A stretch of DNA of 64,000 nt, from NCBI RefSeq assembly GCF_026262505.1, contig NC_067208.1, forward strand, positions 8,999,962 to 9,063,961. The letters run 5' to 3'. Source of the DNA: Trichomonas vaginalis G3. Taxonomy: Eukaryota; Parabasalia; Trichomonadida; Trichomonadidae. Positions 10,150 to 19,824 of the stretch are shown here, one piece after another. How positions within the stretch are numbered: position 1 is the first letter of the stretch; every line of letters begins with the position of its first letter. A program made the position numbers and the translations under genes. The notes under the pieces were generated by a model, which made no database searches, was not told where the DNA came from, and was given only the letters and a program-made list of their open reading frames with translations.

Positions 10150-11347
10150 TTACAACAGTGAAGGTAAGTTTAATACTTCAGCAAATGATGTTTTATAAAC
10201 ATTTAATGCAATGTTTTGGATGTTATTAATTTCATTTTCGTTACCTTCTTCTTCATTTTCATGATCATATCTTTTGTATGATCTGATTACATTAACTTCA
10301 AAATTTGGAAGATTGATATTATCATTTCTATCATAAAAATAATATGTATCATAACATTTATCTGTTGTATAATGAGAAATAAATGAATCTAATGGATCAA
10401 CTGAATTAATATTGTTTGGATAATCACTTACTTCATTATCTTTAAAATAACAATGATTAATACTTGGATTTCCAGAAAAGAATTTATTTCCTTTATTATT
10501 CATAAAACTGCAATCTAAAAATGTACAAGTACCATAATCACATATTATTATTCCATTATCACTTCCTGTATATGTATTACTTAAATAATTGCATTTTGTA
10601 ATTTTAAATGTTCCATAATTATCAATCATTCCTGCTTCTTCTTTAGATGATGTATTGAATGCTGTTGTGAGATTAAGAATTCCTGTTCCTGTTGGATATT
10701 GAATAAGATATGCAGCATCTCTAGTAATTTCGTGATTCGATGTATTCATATTACTTACTTGGATGTATCCTTGATAATGAGAAAATGCAGTTCCATATCC
10801 ACTGCATGATGAAACTGATGATTCAATAGCATAATTTTTCTTAGAACTAGAACACCATATGTTATATCCACATCCCCATCCTTCATTCGAAACGATTGAT
10901 GAAAACGAACAACAAATATGAACTAAAACACAGTCAGAATATTTGATATAGAAAGATCCACCATAACCTTTTGAGCTGTTGTTGTAAAATGTGCATGTTT
11001 CAAGTAATACTTTGCTATTAGATTTAAGGTAAATTGCTCGTTTTTGATGGAAAGAAAATATTGAATTATGAATGTAAAAATTGCCACTTTCTGAAATAGT
11101 TTCATTCTTTGTTCTATCATCATACTGTAAATTTCCGTAATAATCCGAAAAATCTCTTTGGAATGACAATGAACTTTGTCTGAAATTCTCGATTTGCTTT
11201 GTAACTTGTTTCTAGATTTGAAATCGTAGGATTGGTATTAAATAACGATACTTTTGTAATGCATCTTTGTTTAAGAGCTAGAGAATGGAGAATGAAAGAA
11301 ATTGATAAAATTTTCTTCGCAAAACTAACAATAAGAATGATATTCAT
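10150..11347 (-). pseudogene. Beta-helix-like secreted/surface protein gene with a frameshift
   Basis: The first part reads from the ATG at 11347 with a hydrophobic signal-like start (MNIILIVSFAKK), then runs out of frame near 11165-11215. The remaining 339 codons continue in the next frame to 10150. That part is Ser/Asn/Cys/Tyr-rich with short repeated turns (CTFYNNSSKGYGG, CTFLDCSFMNNKG), the pattern of right-handed parallel beta-helix (Pmp/pectate-lyase-like) proteins, of which trichomonads have large families. No C-terminal transmembrane helix is seen; the end is acidic. One frameshift separates the parts, so it is either a young pseudogene or a sequencing error. It runs tail-to-tail with the cadherin-like gene. 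Confidence 0.6.
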
Positions 11348-11556
11348 GGTATATTAGCACTCAAATTGAAGTTTATAAGGTCCTTTAAATCAATTTTCTA
11401 TCTCAAATGTCCAAATCCGATTGTTCATTTTGCTGAAAACTTCAATAATGAAAAAACTCCTCGCTGACCACTTGGAAAAACTCATGTATTTTGATATCAT
11501 ATATCTATATTTAATACAAAACAAAATGAAATGATACAATTGATAACTAATATGAA
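11348..11556. other. Spacer upstream of the beta-helix gene and downstream of the phosphatase gene
   Basis: No gene seen. Read on the minus strand, TCAATTTG lies about 20 nt before the ATG at 11347 and is a weak candidate initiator. Confidence 0.3.
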
Positions 11557-12225
11557 TTAGAAGCAGAAAGCAACAAATGGATGAAATATTGGTTGGCTAG
11601 AAGTTAATCTTCTAACACGTTTTCCTCCTTTAGAGCGATTGAAATTACTAATTTCTTCTTTATATCTTCTGTTCATCCTTGAGAGCTCACCGTTCTGAAC
11701 ATAAGTATCATCATGCATTGTTAGATATGTTCCTGTGCATAAATCTGGTCTTTCAGAGTAAATTTCCTTGAAGCCTCCATGAATTATGAAGACATTTGGA
11801 AAAGAAAGTGCGGGATAATTAAGTGAATTTCTCATTCTATCCATTTCTCTGAATATCTTGGCAAAGCTTGGACCTCTAACGGATGAGAATTCGCAATGGA
11901 AGAGAATGTATAGGTCATTGATAGATTTTCCTTTCACCTCTAGTGATTTAACGACCTTTTCGTAGGAATTAAAGAATTTTTCCATCTCTTTGATTGATCC
12001 GAGATTGGAAGCTCCGACAATGTGGCCTGCCTTGTATTCATATGGGAATCTACAATCGAATATTTTGAGTTCCTTGCCATTTTTCATCAAGTCAGCCATT
12101 TCCTGGACTTTGATGAAAGGAATTCCTGTAGTAGTGTCAAGTTCCTCCACTTCGTCCTCAAAGGAATCAAGCATTGGAAGCGGTATATCTTCAATAAGGA
12201 TTGTTGCGTGTGGAGTTGCAAGCAT
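11557..12225 (-). CDS. Compact Cdc25-like dual-specificity phosphatase (rhodanese fold)
   Basis: 222 residues. The fold is recognised from IFDCRFPYEYKAGHI (residues 55-69, the CH2A/rhodanese motif) and the catalytic loop HCEFSSVRGP with C111 and R117, the HCX5R signature in the form specific to Cdc25. GGFKEIY and the FYS-like end fit the same family. Cdc25 removes inhibitory phosphates from the Thr-Tyr pair of cyclin-dependent kinases and drives entry to mitosis. The usual long N-terminal regulatory region is missing; only about 35 residues precede the domain, and a basic tail (RSKGGKRVRR) may serve nuclear localisation or substrate docking. Orthology to a specific Cdc25 is not decidable; an arsenate-reductase-like relative is less likely because of the EFSS-RGP loop. 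Confidence 0.85.
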   Translation of the reverse strand: MLATPHATILIEDIPLPMLDSFEDEVEELDTTTGIPFIKVQEMADLMKNGKELKIFDCRFPYEYKAGHIVGASNLGSIKEMEKFFNSYEKVVKSLEVKGKSINDLYILFHCEFSSVRGPSFAKIFREMDRMRNSLNYPALSFPNVFIIHGGFKEIYSERPDLCTGTYLTMHDDTYVQNGELSRMNRRYKEEISNFNRSKGGKRVRRLTSSQPIFHPFVAFCF

Positions 12226-12543
12226 TGTCTAAACTGATGAATATGCATCATTTTTCTATAGTATTCAGAATTTAATTGAAATTGAAAATCATTGAAAATT
12301 TTACTTGGTTAATTATTCATAGAATGTATTGCTCTATAAACAATATCGATGGGCGTATAAATTCTGTCAAATATCTGTTTTGCGAAATTTATTAAAATCT
12401 AGATCTATGCTACAAATACATGCACGTATTTTTTGCATCATTTTTAATTCAATTTTCAGAGAGGCAAACCCAAATTTTAGCTAAAAGTGACAGGAAAAAA
12501 ACGTTTAGTATTAAAAAAAAGACCGATGAGAGCTTCGTTCGAA

Positions 12544-12613
12544 ATATAGAGGGAACTGAGAATGCGCAACCATTCTCAGGGAATATTGGATGCTATTCCC
12601 GTTCCCTCTGTAT
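12544..12613. other. Perfectly nested three-way-junction palindrome
   Basis: AGAGGGAAC (12548-12556) pairs with GTTCCCTCT (12601-12609). Between them stand two complete hairpins: TGAGAATG/CATTCTCA (12557-12564 with 12571-12578) and GGGAAT/ATTCCC (12579-12584 with 12595-12600). No base at the junction is unpaired. The outer stem extends by four more pairs, one of them G-T. The 67-codon frame covering it (12420-12623) has no recognisable product. Confidence 0.7.
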
Positions 12614-12652
12614 GGAAAATTGAGGTTTTCAAAGGGAGTTAAAATAATATCA

Positions 12653-13124
12653 AATTTATACTAATTTACTTCAAAATACAAAAGTATTTGACAGCTAAAA
12701 TTAGTTACTTTAGCAAGCCTATCAATACCCTTTTACGATTATTGCTACTTTTTCGAAATAAAAGTAAAAACAAATTTATACTAATTTACTTCAAAATACA
12801 AAAGTATTTGACAGCTAAAATTAGTTACTTTAGCAAGCCTATCAATACCCTTTTACGATTATTGCTACTTTTTCGAAATAAAAGTAAAAACAAATTTATA
12901 CTAATTTACTTCAAAATACAAAAGTATTTGACAGCTAAAATTAGTTACTTTAGCAAGCCTATCAATACCCTTTTACGATTATTGCTACTTTTTCGAAATA
13001 AAAGTAAAAACAAATTTATACTAATTTACTTCAAAATACAAAAGTATTTGACAGCTAAAATTAGTTACTTTAGCAAGCCTATCAATACCCTTTTACGATT
13101 ATTGCTACTTTTTCGAAATAAAAT
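12653..13124. repeat. 120-bp tandem repeat, four copies
   Basis: Four near-identical 120-bp units begin at about 12652, 12772, 12892 and 13012; the last is slightly short. Each unit contains small hairpins (AAATACAAAAGTATTT and GCTAAA/TTTAGC). Because 120 is a multiple of three, a spurious 176-codon frame runs through it. No protein is supported. Confidence 0.9.
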
Positions 13125-13288
13125 AAATTTATTATCAAAAACCTTTTTTTTCTTAGTAAAAATAAAACCGTTATTTTATATCAAGTTTTTATTCATAAAT
13201 TTTTATAATGTTGTATAAATTTCATTAAAATTTACGTACATATTAAGGTACTTATCTTCTACATATATAATCTTCATTAGATATATAC

Positions 13289-13361
13289 AAAAAAAAAAAA
13301 AAAAAAAAGGTAGTGGGGCTTCCAGGCACTTCGTGCCTTCTAGCCCTGATGATGTTTAGTA
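13289..13361. repeat. Left terminal inverted repeat of the outer Maverick
   Basis: A20 followed by 53 bp beginning GGTAGTGGGG. It matches the inverted right end (59852-59904) at 50 of 53 positions. It contains the hairpin AGGCACTTCGTGCCT. Confidence 0.85.
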
Positions 13362-13449
13362 ATAAATGAAGTTTTTTATTCGGAAAATTGTTAGTCTTCT
13401 GGGTCGAAAACATTATATATAATGTGTCGCTTTTCACAAATTATATATG

Positions 13450-13600
13450 TTTTCATGTTTTGTCAAACATGAACGTACATGTTTTGTCAAGACTTTTTCG
13501 TAAATGTTTTGTCAAGACTTCTTCGTAAATGTTTTGTCAAGACTTCTTCGTAAATGTTTTGTCAAACATGAACGTAAATGTTTTGTCAAGACTTCATCGT
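13450..13600. repeat. 25-bp tandem repeats inside the left end of the outer element
   Basis: About six units of the type GTAAATGTTTTGTCAAGACT plus TCTTC. One variant forms the palindrome CATGTTT-TGTC-AAACATG. Related copies recur near 13690, 13855, 13985, 46590-46650 and 48465-48545, all within the outer element, so it is an element-specific repeat. Confidence 0.75.
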
Positions 13601-13633
13601 AATGAGTGTAAAAGGACCCCAAAAATATAATTT

Positions 13634-13980
13634 AGGGTAGAAGGTTAGATCTACCCTCCTTTCTACCCTCTTTTCTAACCTCTTGAATTTGTCAAGACTT
13701 CTTCGTAAATGTTTTGTCAAACATGAACGTAAATGTTTTGTCAAGACTTCATCGTAATGAGTGTAAAGGACCCAAAAATAATGTTTAGGTGAAGAGGTGA
13801 GATCTCACCAGTTTTTTCACCTGTTTTCTCACCCTCTTGAATTTTCATGATTTCATCGTAAATGTTTTGTCAAGACTTCTTCTTCGTAATGAGTGTAAAG
13901 GACCCAAAAATATAATTTAGGGTAGAAGGTTAGATCTAACCTCTTTTCTCACCTCTTTTCTCACCTCATGAATTTTCATG
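13634..13980. repeat. Three ATCT-centred palindromic intergenic modules
   Basis: Modules at about 13634-13690, 13786-13850 and 13919-13980. Each has a core such as GGTGAGATCTCACC or GGTTAGATCTAACC followed by two or three copies of its right arm separated by TTTT. In all three the arms and the downstream copies carry largely matching sequence changes. Each is preceded by the context AAAGGACCC plus AAAAATA. Confidence 0.75.
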
Positions 13981-14049
13981 ACTTCTTCGTAAATGTTTTG
14001 TCACTTTTCTGTCACTTTTCAGGAAAAACATTTTTATTATTATATATAA

Positions 14050-14883
14050 ATGAATTTTACAAAACCTCCGTTACCGTTCTTTGGAAATAAGAGTAAATGT
14101 AAAGATATTATATTGAGAGAACTTAAGAAACTACCGAATGGTCTAACATTTGTAGATTTGTTCGGTGGAAGTTTCTATATATCCCATTTGTGCCATATAA
14201 TATTCCCAGACTCAAAGATTATATGCAATGACTTCGACAACTATATGGACCGTCTCAAACATATACCAGACACAAACAATATATTGAAAGAGTTAAAAGA
14301 AAAGATACCTATAGGTAAGATGGAACGTATACCATTAGATAAGAAAAATATTGTGAGAGAGGTTTTGAAAAAAGCAGAATATATAGACTGGAATAGTATA
14401 TCTGCTAGACTATTATATAGTGGTGCTATAAGAGTTCATGACATTGAAACACTTATGTCAAAAGTTTTATATCTTAACTATACAAATGTTTTCAAAGAGG
14501 ACATAGAAAAATATATTGAGGGTATAGAGTTTGTGAGATGTCATTGGACAGATTTGTATGAAAAATATAAAGACAAGGAAAATGTTTTCTTTATAGTGGA
14601 CCCGCCGTTCTATAACACATGGGATTTTCAATACCAAGTAGACTGGACTTTGAGAGACTCTTTAGAAACTTTAGACGTTTTACATAACCATCCATGCTTT
14701 TACTTTACATCCGATAAAAGTGGTTTGGAAACCGTTATGAGATGGTTAGAGGACATACATGACTATGAGTTTATATATGACAAGATAGAATATGAGAGAG
14801 GTCCTATAAACTGGAGAAAGTGTCATAACAAAGAAATTTTATTAGTAAGTAAATGTGGTTTGAAATCGGACTACTTGTTTTAG
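14050..14883 (+). CDS. Dam-like DNA adenine N6-methyltransferase (outer Maverick)
   Basis: 277 residues and open throughout. The N-terminal KPPLPFFGNKSK is the usual Dam-family start that binds S-adenosylmethionine. Motif I reads FVDLFGGSFY (about 35-44) and the catalytic motif IV reads DPPFYNT (about 185-191), the D12 class alpha-type DPPY variant. It transfers a methyl group to N6 of adenine in DNA. T. vaginalis DNA is known to carry 6mA. In the element it could mark element DNA or act on host chromatin; that is inference. It is the first gene inside the left end, with TATATAAATG at its start. Confidence 0.85.
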   Translation: MNFTKPPLPFFGNKSKCKDIILRELKKLPNGLTFVDLFGGSFYISHLCHIIFPDSKIICNDFDNYMDRLKHIPDTNNILKELKEKIPIGKMERIPLDKKNIVREVLKKAEYIDWNSISARLLYSGAIRVHDIETLMSKVLYLNYTNVFKEDIEKYIEGIEFVRCHWTDLYEKYKDKENVFFIVDPPFYNTWDFQYQVDWTLRDSLETLDVLHNHPCFYFTSDKSGLETVMRWLEDIHDYEFIYDKIEYERGPINWRKCHNKEILLVSKCGLKSDYLF

Positions 14884-15007
14884 GTTTTTTCCATTGTGTC
14901 ATTTATTTATTTGACGTGGCAGAAAAGTACAGAGAATATGAAGATGAACCAATGCCTGCAAATGTTCAGTATATGTACTCGTAAGAGATATTTTTATCTA
15001 ATATTAA

Positions 15008-15322
15008 ATGGACGCACAGAACTTAGCGAATGCACAGCAACCTGGACAACCAAACCCAGAGAATATTCCAAATGAAGTTAGAATACAAACTGCAATGGCA
15101 AACTATGGTCAAGTGCCAACAGATGTACAAATGCAAACTGCCATGTCAAATGACGCTGCGTTAGGTTTGCCACCATGGTATGCAAATATGAGATGGAAAG
15201 AGTTTTATACAAACCCTGAAGTGGGATATAAACAACTTTATGCAGATGACGCGAACACAGGAGTTGACCCAGAATATGTTTTTTCTACCAGAGGAGAAAC
15301 AGAATGTATGAGCTCCAGTTAA
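15008..15322 (+). CDS. Unknown 104-residue element protein
   Basis: Preceded by the element start context TTTTTATCT-(8 nt)-TAAATG. Rich in Asn, Gln and Pro, with an internal duplication (VRIQTAMANYG and VQMQTAMSNDA). No known domain. Position next to capsid-associated genes suggests a virion or assembly role, unproven. Confidence 0.5.
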   Translation: MDAQNLANAQQPGQPNPENIPNEVRIQTAMANYGQVPTDVQMQTAMSNDAALGLPPWYANMRWKEFYTNPEVGYKQLYADDANTGVDPEYVFSTRGETECMSSS

Positions 15323-15391
15323 AGAATGCTATGGAACTCAACAGGAAACGTAAGAGACTAGGCGGACATTAGATTTTTTACATATAGTAAA

Positions 15392-15633
15392 ATGGGTTTC
15401 TTCAGTAGTATTGGAAACTTCTTTCGAAATGTTGGAAGAGGTATATGGAATGGAATAAAAACCGTAGGAAGAGGAATTTGGAACGGAGTCAAAAAATTGG
15501 TAAAAGAGTAGGTCAGTTTGTTGGTATTATACCTAAAGACCCTGAACCAGAAGAACAAGCTCCTGTTATACAACAGCCTGAACCTGCACCACAGTCTAGT
15601 TGGCAACCAAATCCAACACCTCAACCGTATTAA
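15392..15633 (+). pseudogene. Small amphipathic capsid-associated protein locus (fossil)
   Basis: Begins MGFFSSIGNFFRNVGRG, a Gly/Phe amphipathic helix followed by a second similar helix, then a Pro/Gln-rich end. The start resembles that of the 137-residue protein at 40784-41197 in the same element (MGLFGALAGVASRFLP), so the two may be paralogues. Proteins of this build in adeno- and Maverick-like viruses (pVI-like) act on membranes inside the capsid. The locus looks broken. Confidence 0.45.
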
Positions 15634-15639
15634 AAAATT

Positions 15640-16486
15640 ATATTTTTTACCGTTCGATAGTAGTTGTATATGAAACTAAGTTCTAAGTAAAACGCATGGT
15701 ATAATGGAATTATTCTTTTTCTTCCATCTGTAGTAAACCATACTTGAAAGTCTGAAATACTTCCACTTGGTGGTTCGTATAACTTTGTAGGTTTTTTCGT
15801 AAAAGTCATTTGCCAAGCATAAGAAAGAGTTTTGGGCGCCAGAAAATGAAGCATGAACAATAATAGCAGCTGGGTCGAAAACATCTTTAAATAAATATGG
15901 TTCATCTCTTGCATATCGACTGTAAATATTGCTTAAGAAGTTCGACTTTCTGATTTAACATTCTTTGCAAATAATACCATGACATTGCAGTGAATTCTGT
16001 ATATATTTGTTCGTCTTTATTTGGATTGTTTTCGTAGATTTGAAATGACACTTGTGAATTTTGTTTGTCATATACAATTCTCACATAAAGTGTGCTCTCG
16101 GTATTTGCATATTCATCAGCATATTTTGCATAACATGAATTTATTTTATCTTCTATATTTTTTAACGCAGTCTGTAGAGAAGATGAAAGGTCAACTTGTA
16201 TTAGCTCAATTTCTTCCCACATTTTTCGTTTCCCCTTCAGATATATAATCTATATGAAACCTTACAATAAATGGAAAACTTTTATCTTCTACAGACACAA
16301 ACTTCATTCTACGAAAGCCAATAGCTTTTGTGACAGATGGGTCTCTTAGCCATCTTAATGGGTAGTCAAAACGATAGCCTTCATGCTTTACGGTCTCTGT
16401 CTCAACTTTTGACCGACATTAGTAAAAAGTTCATCTAATGGTTTAGTTGTAGCAACTCTTGAATTTTCTTTTTCTATTGGAAGCAT
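15640..16486 (-). pseudogene. Second copy of the 'YPxxW' family protein (fossil)
   Basis: From its start at 16486 it resembles the intact 286-residue protein at 44290-45150: similar start (MLPIEKE versus MLQVEKQ), shared TKPLD, shared C-terminal FYLELSFIYNY, and YEPPS-SDFQVWFTT. It is a broken older duplicate on the opposite strand. The protein class is described at 44290. Confidence 0.7.
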
Positions 16487-16504
16487 ATTTTATCTAGAAT
16501 AAAA
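16487..16504. promoter_or_regulatory. 18-bp divergent start region ATTTTATCTAGAATAAAA
   Basis: Everything between two divergent ATGs (16486 minus, 16505 plus). The sequence is nearly palindromic around TCTAGA. It belongs to a set of five spacers of 16-18 bp in this window; see findings. Confidence 0.6.
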
Positions 16505-17536
16505 ATGTCAAATGAAACAGCGTCTATGAGAGAAATACAACACAACCGACAACTCATTATGCAAGCTCTAAATAAGAACACAACAAACTTTTCAAACTAT
16601 TCTAAGATATCTGAGTCATTGAAAGAAGGAAACTTAAAACTGACATTAAACCCAATGACAGATGAGTTTCTATTTCAAGACAATAAGAACCATACTGTCT
16701 GTATAAATCCAACAAAAGGAACTTTAAACGAGAAACCTATAAATGAACTTCTTTTGAAAACAGATGTTGACAACAAAGCTGACAAAGAATATGTAGACGA
16801 TGCAATAGCAAAAGAAGAAGAAAGAGCTAACAATGCTTATGCAACAAAAAGAAATACTCATCCTGAACTAGCAGACAAAACATATGTTGACAATAAAAAT
16901 GTCAAGTGAAGTGACGAGAGCTGAAAACGAATATTCTAAAAAGACTCATACACATTCTATATCTGAAATAACAGACTTACAAGAAACCTTAAACAGTAAA
17001 AGTGCGTTGGACATACACATTCTATATCTGAAATAACAGACTTACAAGAAACCTTAAACAGGAAAAGTGCCGTTGGACATACACATACATCTTCTGAAAT
17101 AACAGACTTAAACGTTAGCCTTGAAAATAAAGCAGATAAAACATATGTCAATGAAATATACCAAAGTTTGCTAGGAACAAAAAATATTGAAACTATTGTT
17201 GGTGACTTTTCTGTCAATGAAGAAAACAAATATTTTAGATGCAGTTGGTACAGTCCTTAGAAAATGGTACACGGTATAAACTCATTCCGAAAAATAACAA
17301 TGAAATGTATGTAAGCTATAAAAAGAATGATGGTACACAAGTTAAAGTTCCATTAGACAACAACTGCTACTTAAACTTATATGGAGACGAACAAAAGAAA
17401 TATTTAAGAGTTTATGAAATGACAGATATGACATTGCCTGACCCAGCTCCAGCACCATATTATTATGACTATGGAGATGACGTCAGAACACCACATGTAG
17501 ATGAACAAAAGCTAACATTATATTTAGATTTTTATA
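16505..17536 (+). pseudogene. Phage-like fibre protein, proximal part (outer Maverick, split by the inner element)
   Basis: Shows repeats of the form HTHSISEITDLQETL, the collagen-like or trimeric HTH-EITDL modules of bacteriophage tail fibres, and KADKEYVDD coiled-coil linkers. The inner Maverick is inserted at 17536/17537; the distal part of the gene lies beyond 39175. Fibres of this sort trimerise and bind receptors, which suggests a host-recognition spike. The locus is broken. Confidence 0.65.
17532..17536. repeat. Target duplication TTATA, left of the inner Maverick
   Basis: TTATA directly precedes the inner inverted repeat (AGTTAGTATAC) and recurs at 39175-39179 directly behind the other end. 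Mavericks make 5-6 bp duplications. Confidence 0.75.
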
Positions 17537-18227
17537 AGTTAGTATACATATCTCGTGTACGGAGGCACTGCGTTCCTCCATACGCAATACTTGTGAATTT
17601 GACACTTTACAAAACCGTTAACGTATATTTTACAACACAAACACAAACACCAACTTAACCTTAAATATTTATAAAGCTGCCAACCACTTCACCTCACTAC
17701 TGTAAAAATAAACGTTCTCACTTACAAAAGTATTGCAACTCTTCCCATTGCTGTGCTTCACACAATAGTTCATATTCTTCAGTATCGCTGCTGTCGCTCC
17801 AATCGTCAGAGTCAAAGTCACTGTCAAAATAAATGTTAGTAAGTTTTGACAAAGCTAATGAAACACGCTTACCGTTTGTATCGTATGCTTGTATAAACTT
17901 TCCATTCTTCATTCCTTCATAAACGCTCAAACTAACTTTACCCTTTCTCCCTCGTATCTGATAGAATGTATTTTCACGAGGAACGAAGAACAAATTCTTG
18001 AACTCATGACCGTTGTAGTTTGTTATCTCAATAGTTTTCGTCATTTACATCCAAATAAAATAAAAAATAATTTTAAAAAAATAAACTTAAAAATTAATGA
18101 TATCACCACCCTCACACGTATGAAAACATAGCACAAAAATAAATTTAGGTGAAGTGGTGAAATCTCACCTCTTTTTTCACCTCTTTTTTCACCCACTTGA
18201 ATTCATTACTTTATAACTCTCTTCCTT
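17537..18227. repeat. Left terminal inverted repeat of the inner Maverick
   Basis: Begins AGTTAGTATACATATCTCG, is 691 bp long and is matched by 38485-39174 inverted. The only difference I find is the length of one A-run. It holds a complete 108-codon gene, so that gene exists twice. It also contains the palindromic GGAGG/CCTCC hairpin near 17560 and an ATCT-type module at 18145-18200. Confidence 0.93.
17718..18044 (-). CDS. 108-residue acidic-tailed protein encoded in the inverted repeat (left copy)
   Basis: Predicted product identical to 38667-38993. The N-terminal half is beta-rich (IEITNYNGHEFKNLFFVP, YQIRGRKGK). The C-terminal third is strongly acidic (SDFDSDDWSDSSDTEEYE). No family recognised. 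Placement in the terminal repeat means it survives conversion between the ends; it may act on the element termini or regulate it, which is speculation. Confidence 0.7.
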   Translation of the reverse strand: MTKTIEITNYNGHEFKNLFFVPRENTFYQIRGRKGKVSLSVYEGMKNGKFIQAYDTNGKRVSLALSKLTNIYFDSDFDSDDWSDSSDTEEYELLCEAQQWEELQYFCK

Positions 18228-18943
18228 GGTTTCTTTTTAGTTGCTTTCTTCACGTCTGTCTCCAACTTGACTGTCTTTCTTCTTCGTCCGTAATGATACC
18301 AGTTACTTCCACCAGTCAATGGGTCAAATGGTCTTTCGTAAGGGTTTCCATACATTCCATAGGGACCATACGGAAGAACTACTGGTGGAGGAAGAGTTCC
18401 ATCGAATCTATTTAAATGCATTGTTTCACCTTTCATCTGGTCATTAAAGTCTTTTGCGTGTTTTGCAAACTCATCGTCCTTTCCTAAAGCATTTTCTGAC
18501 TCAGTCGCAACCAAATTGGATGCTTTATTTATGAGCCCTATTTTATTTAATCTTAACTTCTTTGCAACCCAGCCTCCAATCTTTCCTTTATTTGCATCTA
18601 ATGTCTTCGAAACTCTTCCTCCACTCATTTTATTTACTGCGTCATAAGCCCAAGTGCTTTTGCTCCAAATGCTAATGCTTTTGTTCCCATTGCGCCTAAA
18701 GCTGCCCAAGCTACCATTTACACCATTATTAAAATCATCTCTCTTCAATATTATCTCATAAAAGTTCTCGTTACTGGAGAAAGTCAATGAAACATAAACA
18801 TTCTCATGGACTTCGTCCTCGCCGCGTTGCGGCTTCATAAACTTCTTTCTTATCTCATCTATACGCTTCAAAATGTCTGAACAATTGCTAACATCTTCTA
18901 CAACAGTTATTTCATCATGAATGACCTTCAAGAACAAGCTCAT
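18206..18943 (-). CDS. Basic, Gly/Pro-rich capsid-associated protein (245 residues)
   Basis: Start context TTTTAATAGCATATTAAATG on the minus strand. An acidic N-terminal half, a Gly-rich KGKIGGWVAKKLRLNK segment, a Pro/Gly/Tyr stretch (VVLPYGPYGMYGNP) and a Lys/Arg-rich tail (KKATKKKPRKRVIK). Build and place suggest a minor virion or DNA-binding protein. Near residue 35 it contains KPQRGEDEVH, encoded by a GC-rich double hairpin that also occurs in the unrelated polymerase gene. Confidence 0.6.
   Translation of the reverse strand: MSLFLKVIHDEITVVEDVSNCSDILKRIDEIRKKFMKPQRGEDEVHENVYVSLTFSSNENFYEIILKRDDFNNGVNGSLGSFRRNGNKSISIWSKSTWAYDAVNKMSGGRVSKTLDANKGKIGGWVAKKLRLNKIGLINKASNLVATESENALGKDDEFAKHAKDFNDQMKGETMHLNRFDGTLPPPVVLPYGPYGMYGNPYERPFDPLTGGSNWYHYGRRRKTVKLETDVKKATKKKPRKRVIK
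18805..18835. repeat. GC-rich double hairpin module, in frame inside the 245-residue gene
   Basis: On the minus strand: AAGCCGC-AAC-GCGGC followed by GGAC-GAA-GTCC and ATG. Identical to 30734-30764 in the polymerase gene. It codes KPQRGEDEVH in both. Confidence 0.8.
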
Positions 18944-18960
18944 TTAATATGCTATTAAAA

Positions 18961-19824
18961 TCATTCAATAATGAGTCCATCCTTTCCATCTTTAGGTAGC
19001 ACAACATCTTTCATTGAAGAAGGTTCGACAAGTCTTATGTTAAACTTACTGACAAAGTTTGTTATACTATAATGCTTCGGTGGCGAATACATATAGTTTG
19101 AAAGACATAATATAGATTCTTCAGCAAATTCACTTATACTGGATTTTATAACAATGTTCTCACGAGACCAAATGCCACCAATTGACAATCTTGTAAGCAA
19201 TCCTGCTGAACCTTCAACTGTAAACGTCGATGGTAACATTCCACGAAGGTCATCTATTGACATCGTTGAGTCACTGAATTTAAATATTTTCTTAAAGCAA
19301 TCGTCATTATCTAACCATGCAATAGCTTTGAAGTTTTCATTCGAATATACATCTGCTTCATTAAATGTAAAACCTGACTTCTTTGCAGAGATGACTTTAA
19401 AATCTATTGAGTTTGTTTCAAAATTATATACTATGGTAACTTCTGAAGGTAATGGATGTCCTTCCACAGTCAGTTGTTCTCTCACTACCATTTGAAGCTT
19501 TGTGTTAAAAACTTTCATGTCATCTCCTGTGTCTAGGTTCACATACACAGCAACAGGAAAACTATCTTGCTTCTTTGTTTCATCATTATACCTCAAAACA
19601 TTAAAGTTCTTCAATAATATTGTTCTTCCTGCTGGAATACTTCGAACTTGTCTGATTTCAATAGCTTTCTCACCTCCTACATACTCTACCCAGTGTCTTG
19701 GATATTCATAAGTATACTGACTTTCTTGAATTTTGGTTGGTTTCATCATAACATGTTCATAGTATATCTTTATACTCTTGTCAGTTAGACTCGGTGCTAT
19801 GTTCTGAATATTTCTGACTTGCAT
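18961..19824 (-). CDS. 'YPxxW' family protein, copy in the inner Maverick
   Basis: Start chosen at 19824 (MQVRNIQNIAP), 16 bp from the divergent ATPase start. 287 residues. Near the N-terminus it has YEYPRHWVEYVGGEKAIEIRQVR, paralleling FKFPTDW at 34498-35355 and FDYPIRW at 44290-45150. The end VVLPKDGKDGLIIE parallels VFLPPDGKDCLYIE. Thus at least three related beta-rich proteins occur in the two elements. Function unknown; a capsid vertex or spike component is a guess. Confidence 0.65.
   Translation of the reverse strand: MQVRNIQNIAPSLTDKSIKIYYEHVMMKPTKIQESQYTYEYPRHWVEYVGGEKAIEIRQVRSIPAGRTILLKNFNVLRYNDETKKQDSFPVAVYVNLDTGDDMKVFNTKLQMVVREQLTVEGHPLPSEVTIVYNFETNSIDFKVISAKKSGFTFNEADVYSNENFKAIAWLDNDDCFKKIFKFSDSTMSIDDLRGMLPSTFTVEGSAGLLTRLSIGGIWSRENIVIKSSISEFAEESILCLSNYMYSPPKHYSITNFVSKFNIRLVEPSSMKDVVLPKDGKDGLIIE

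Noticed and set aside
12420-12623. 67-codon frame over the three-way junction
   Set aside because: No recognisable product; the palindromic structure explains the sequence better.
12688-13218. 176-codon open frame in the 120-bp tandem repeat
   Set aside because: It exists because the unit length is a multiple of three; composition is that of the repeat and there is no start context or domain.
13450-13600. CRISPR array from the 25-bp repeats
   Set aside because: Repeats are directly adjacent without variable spacers, there are no cas genes, and the context is eukaryotic.
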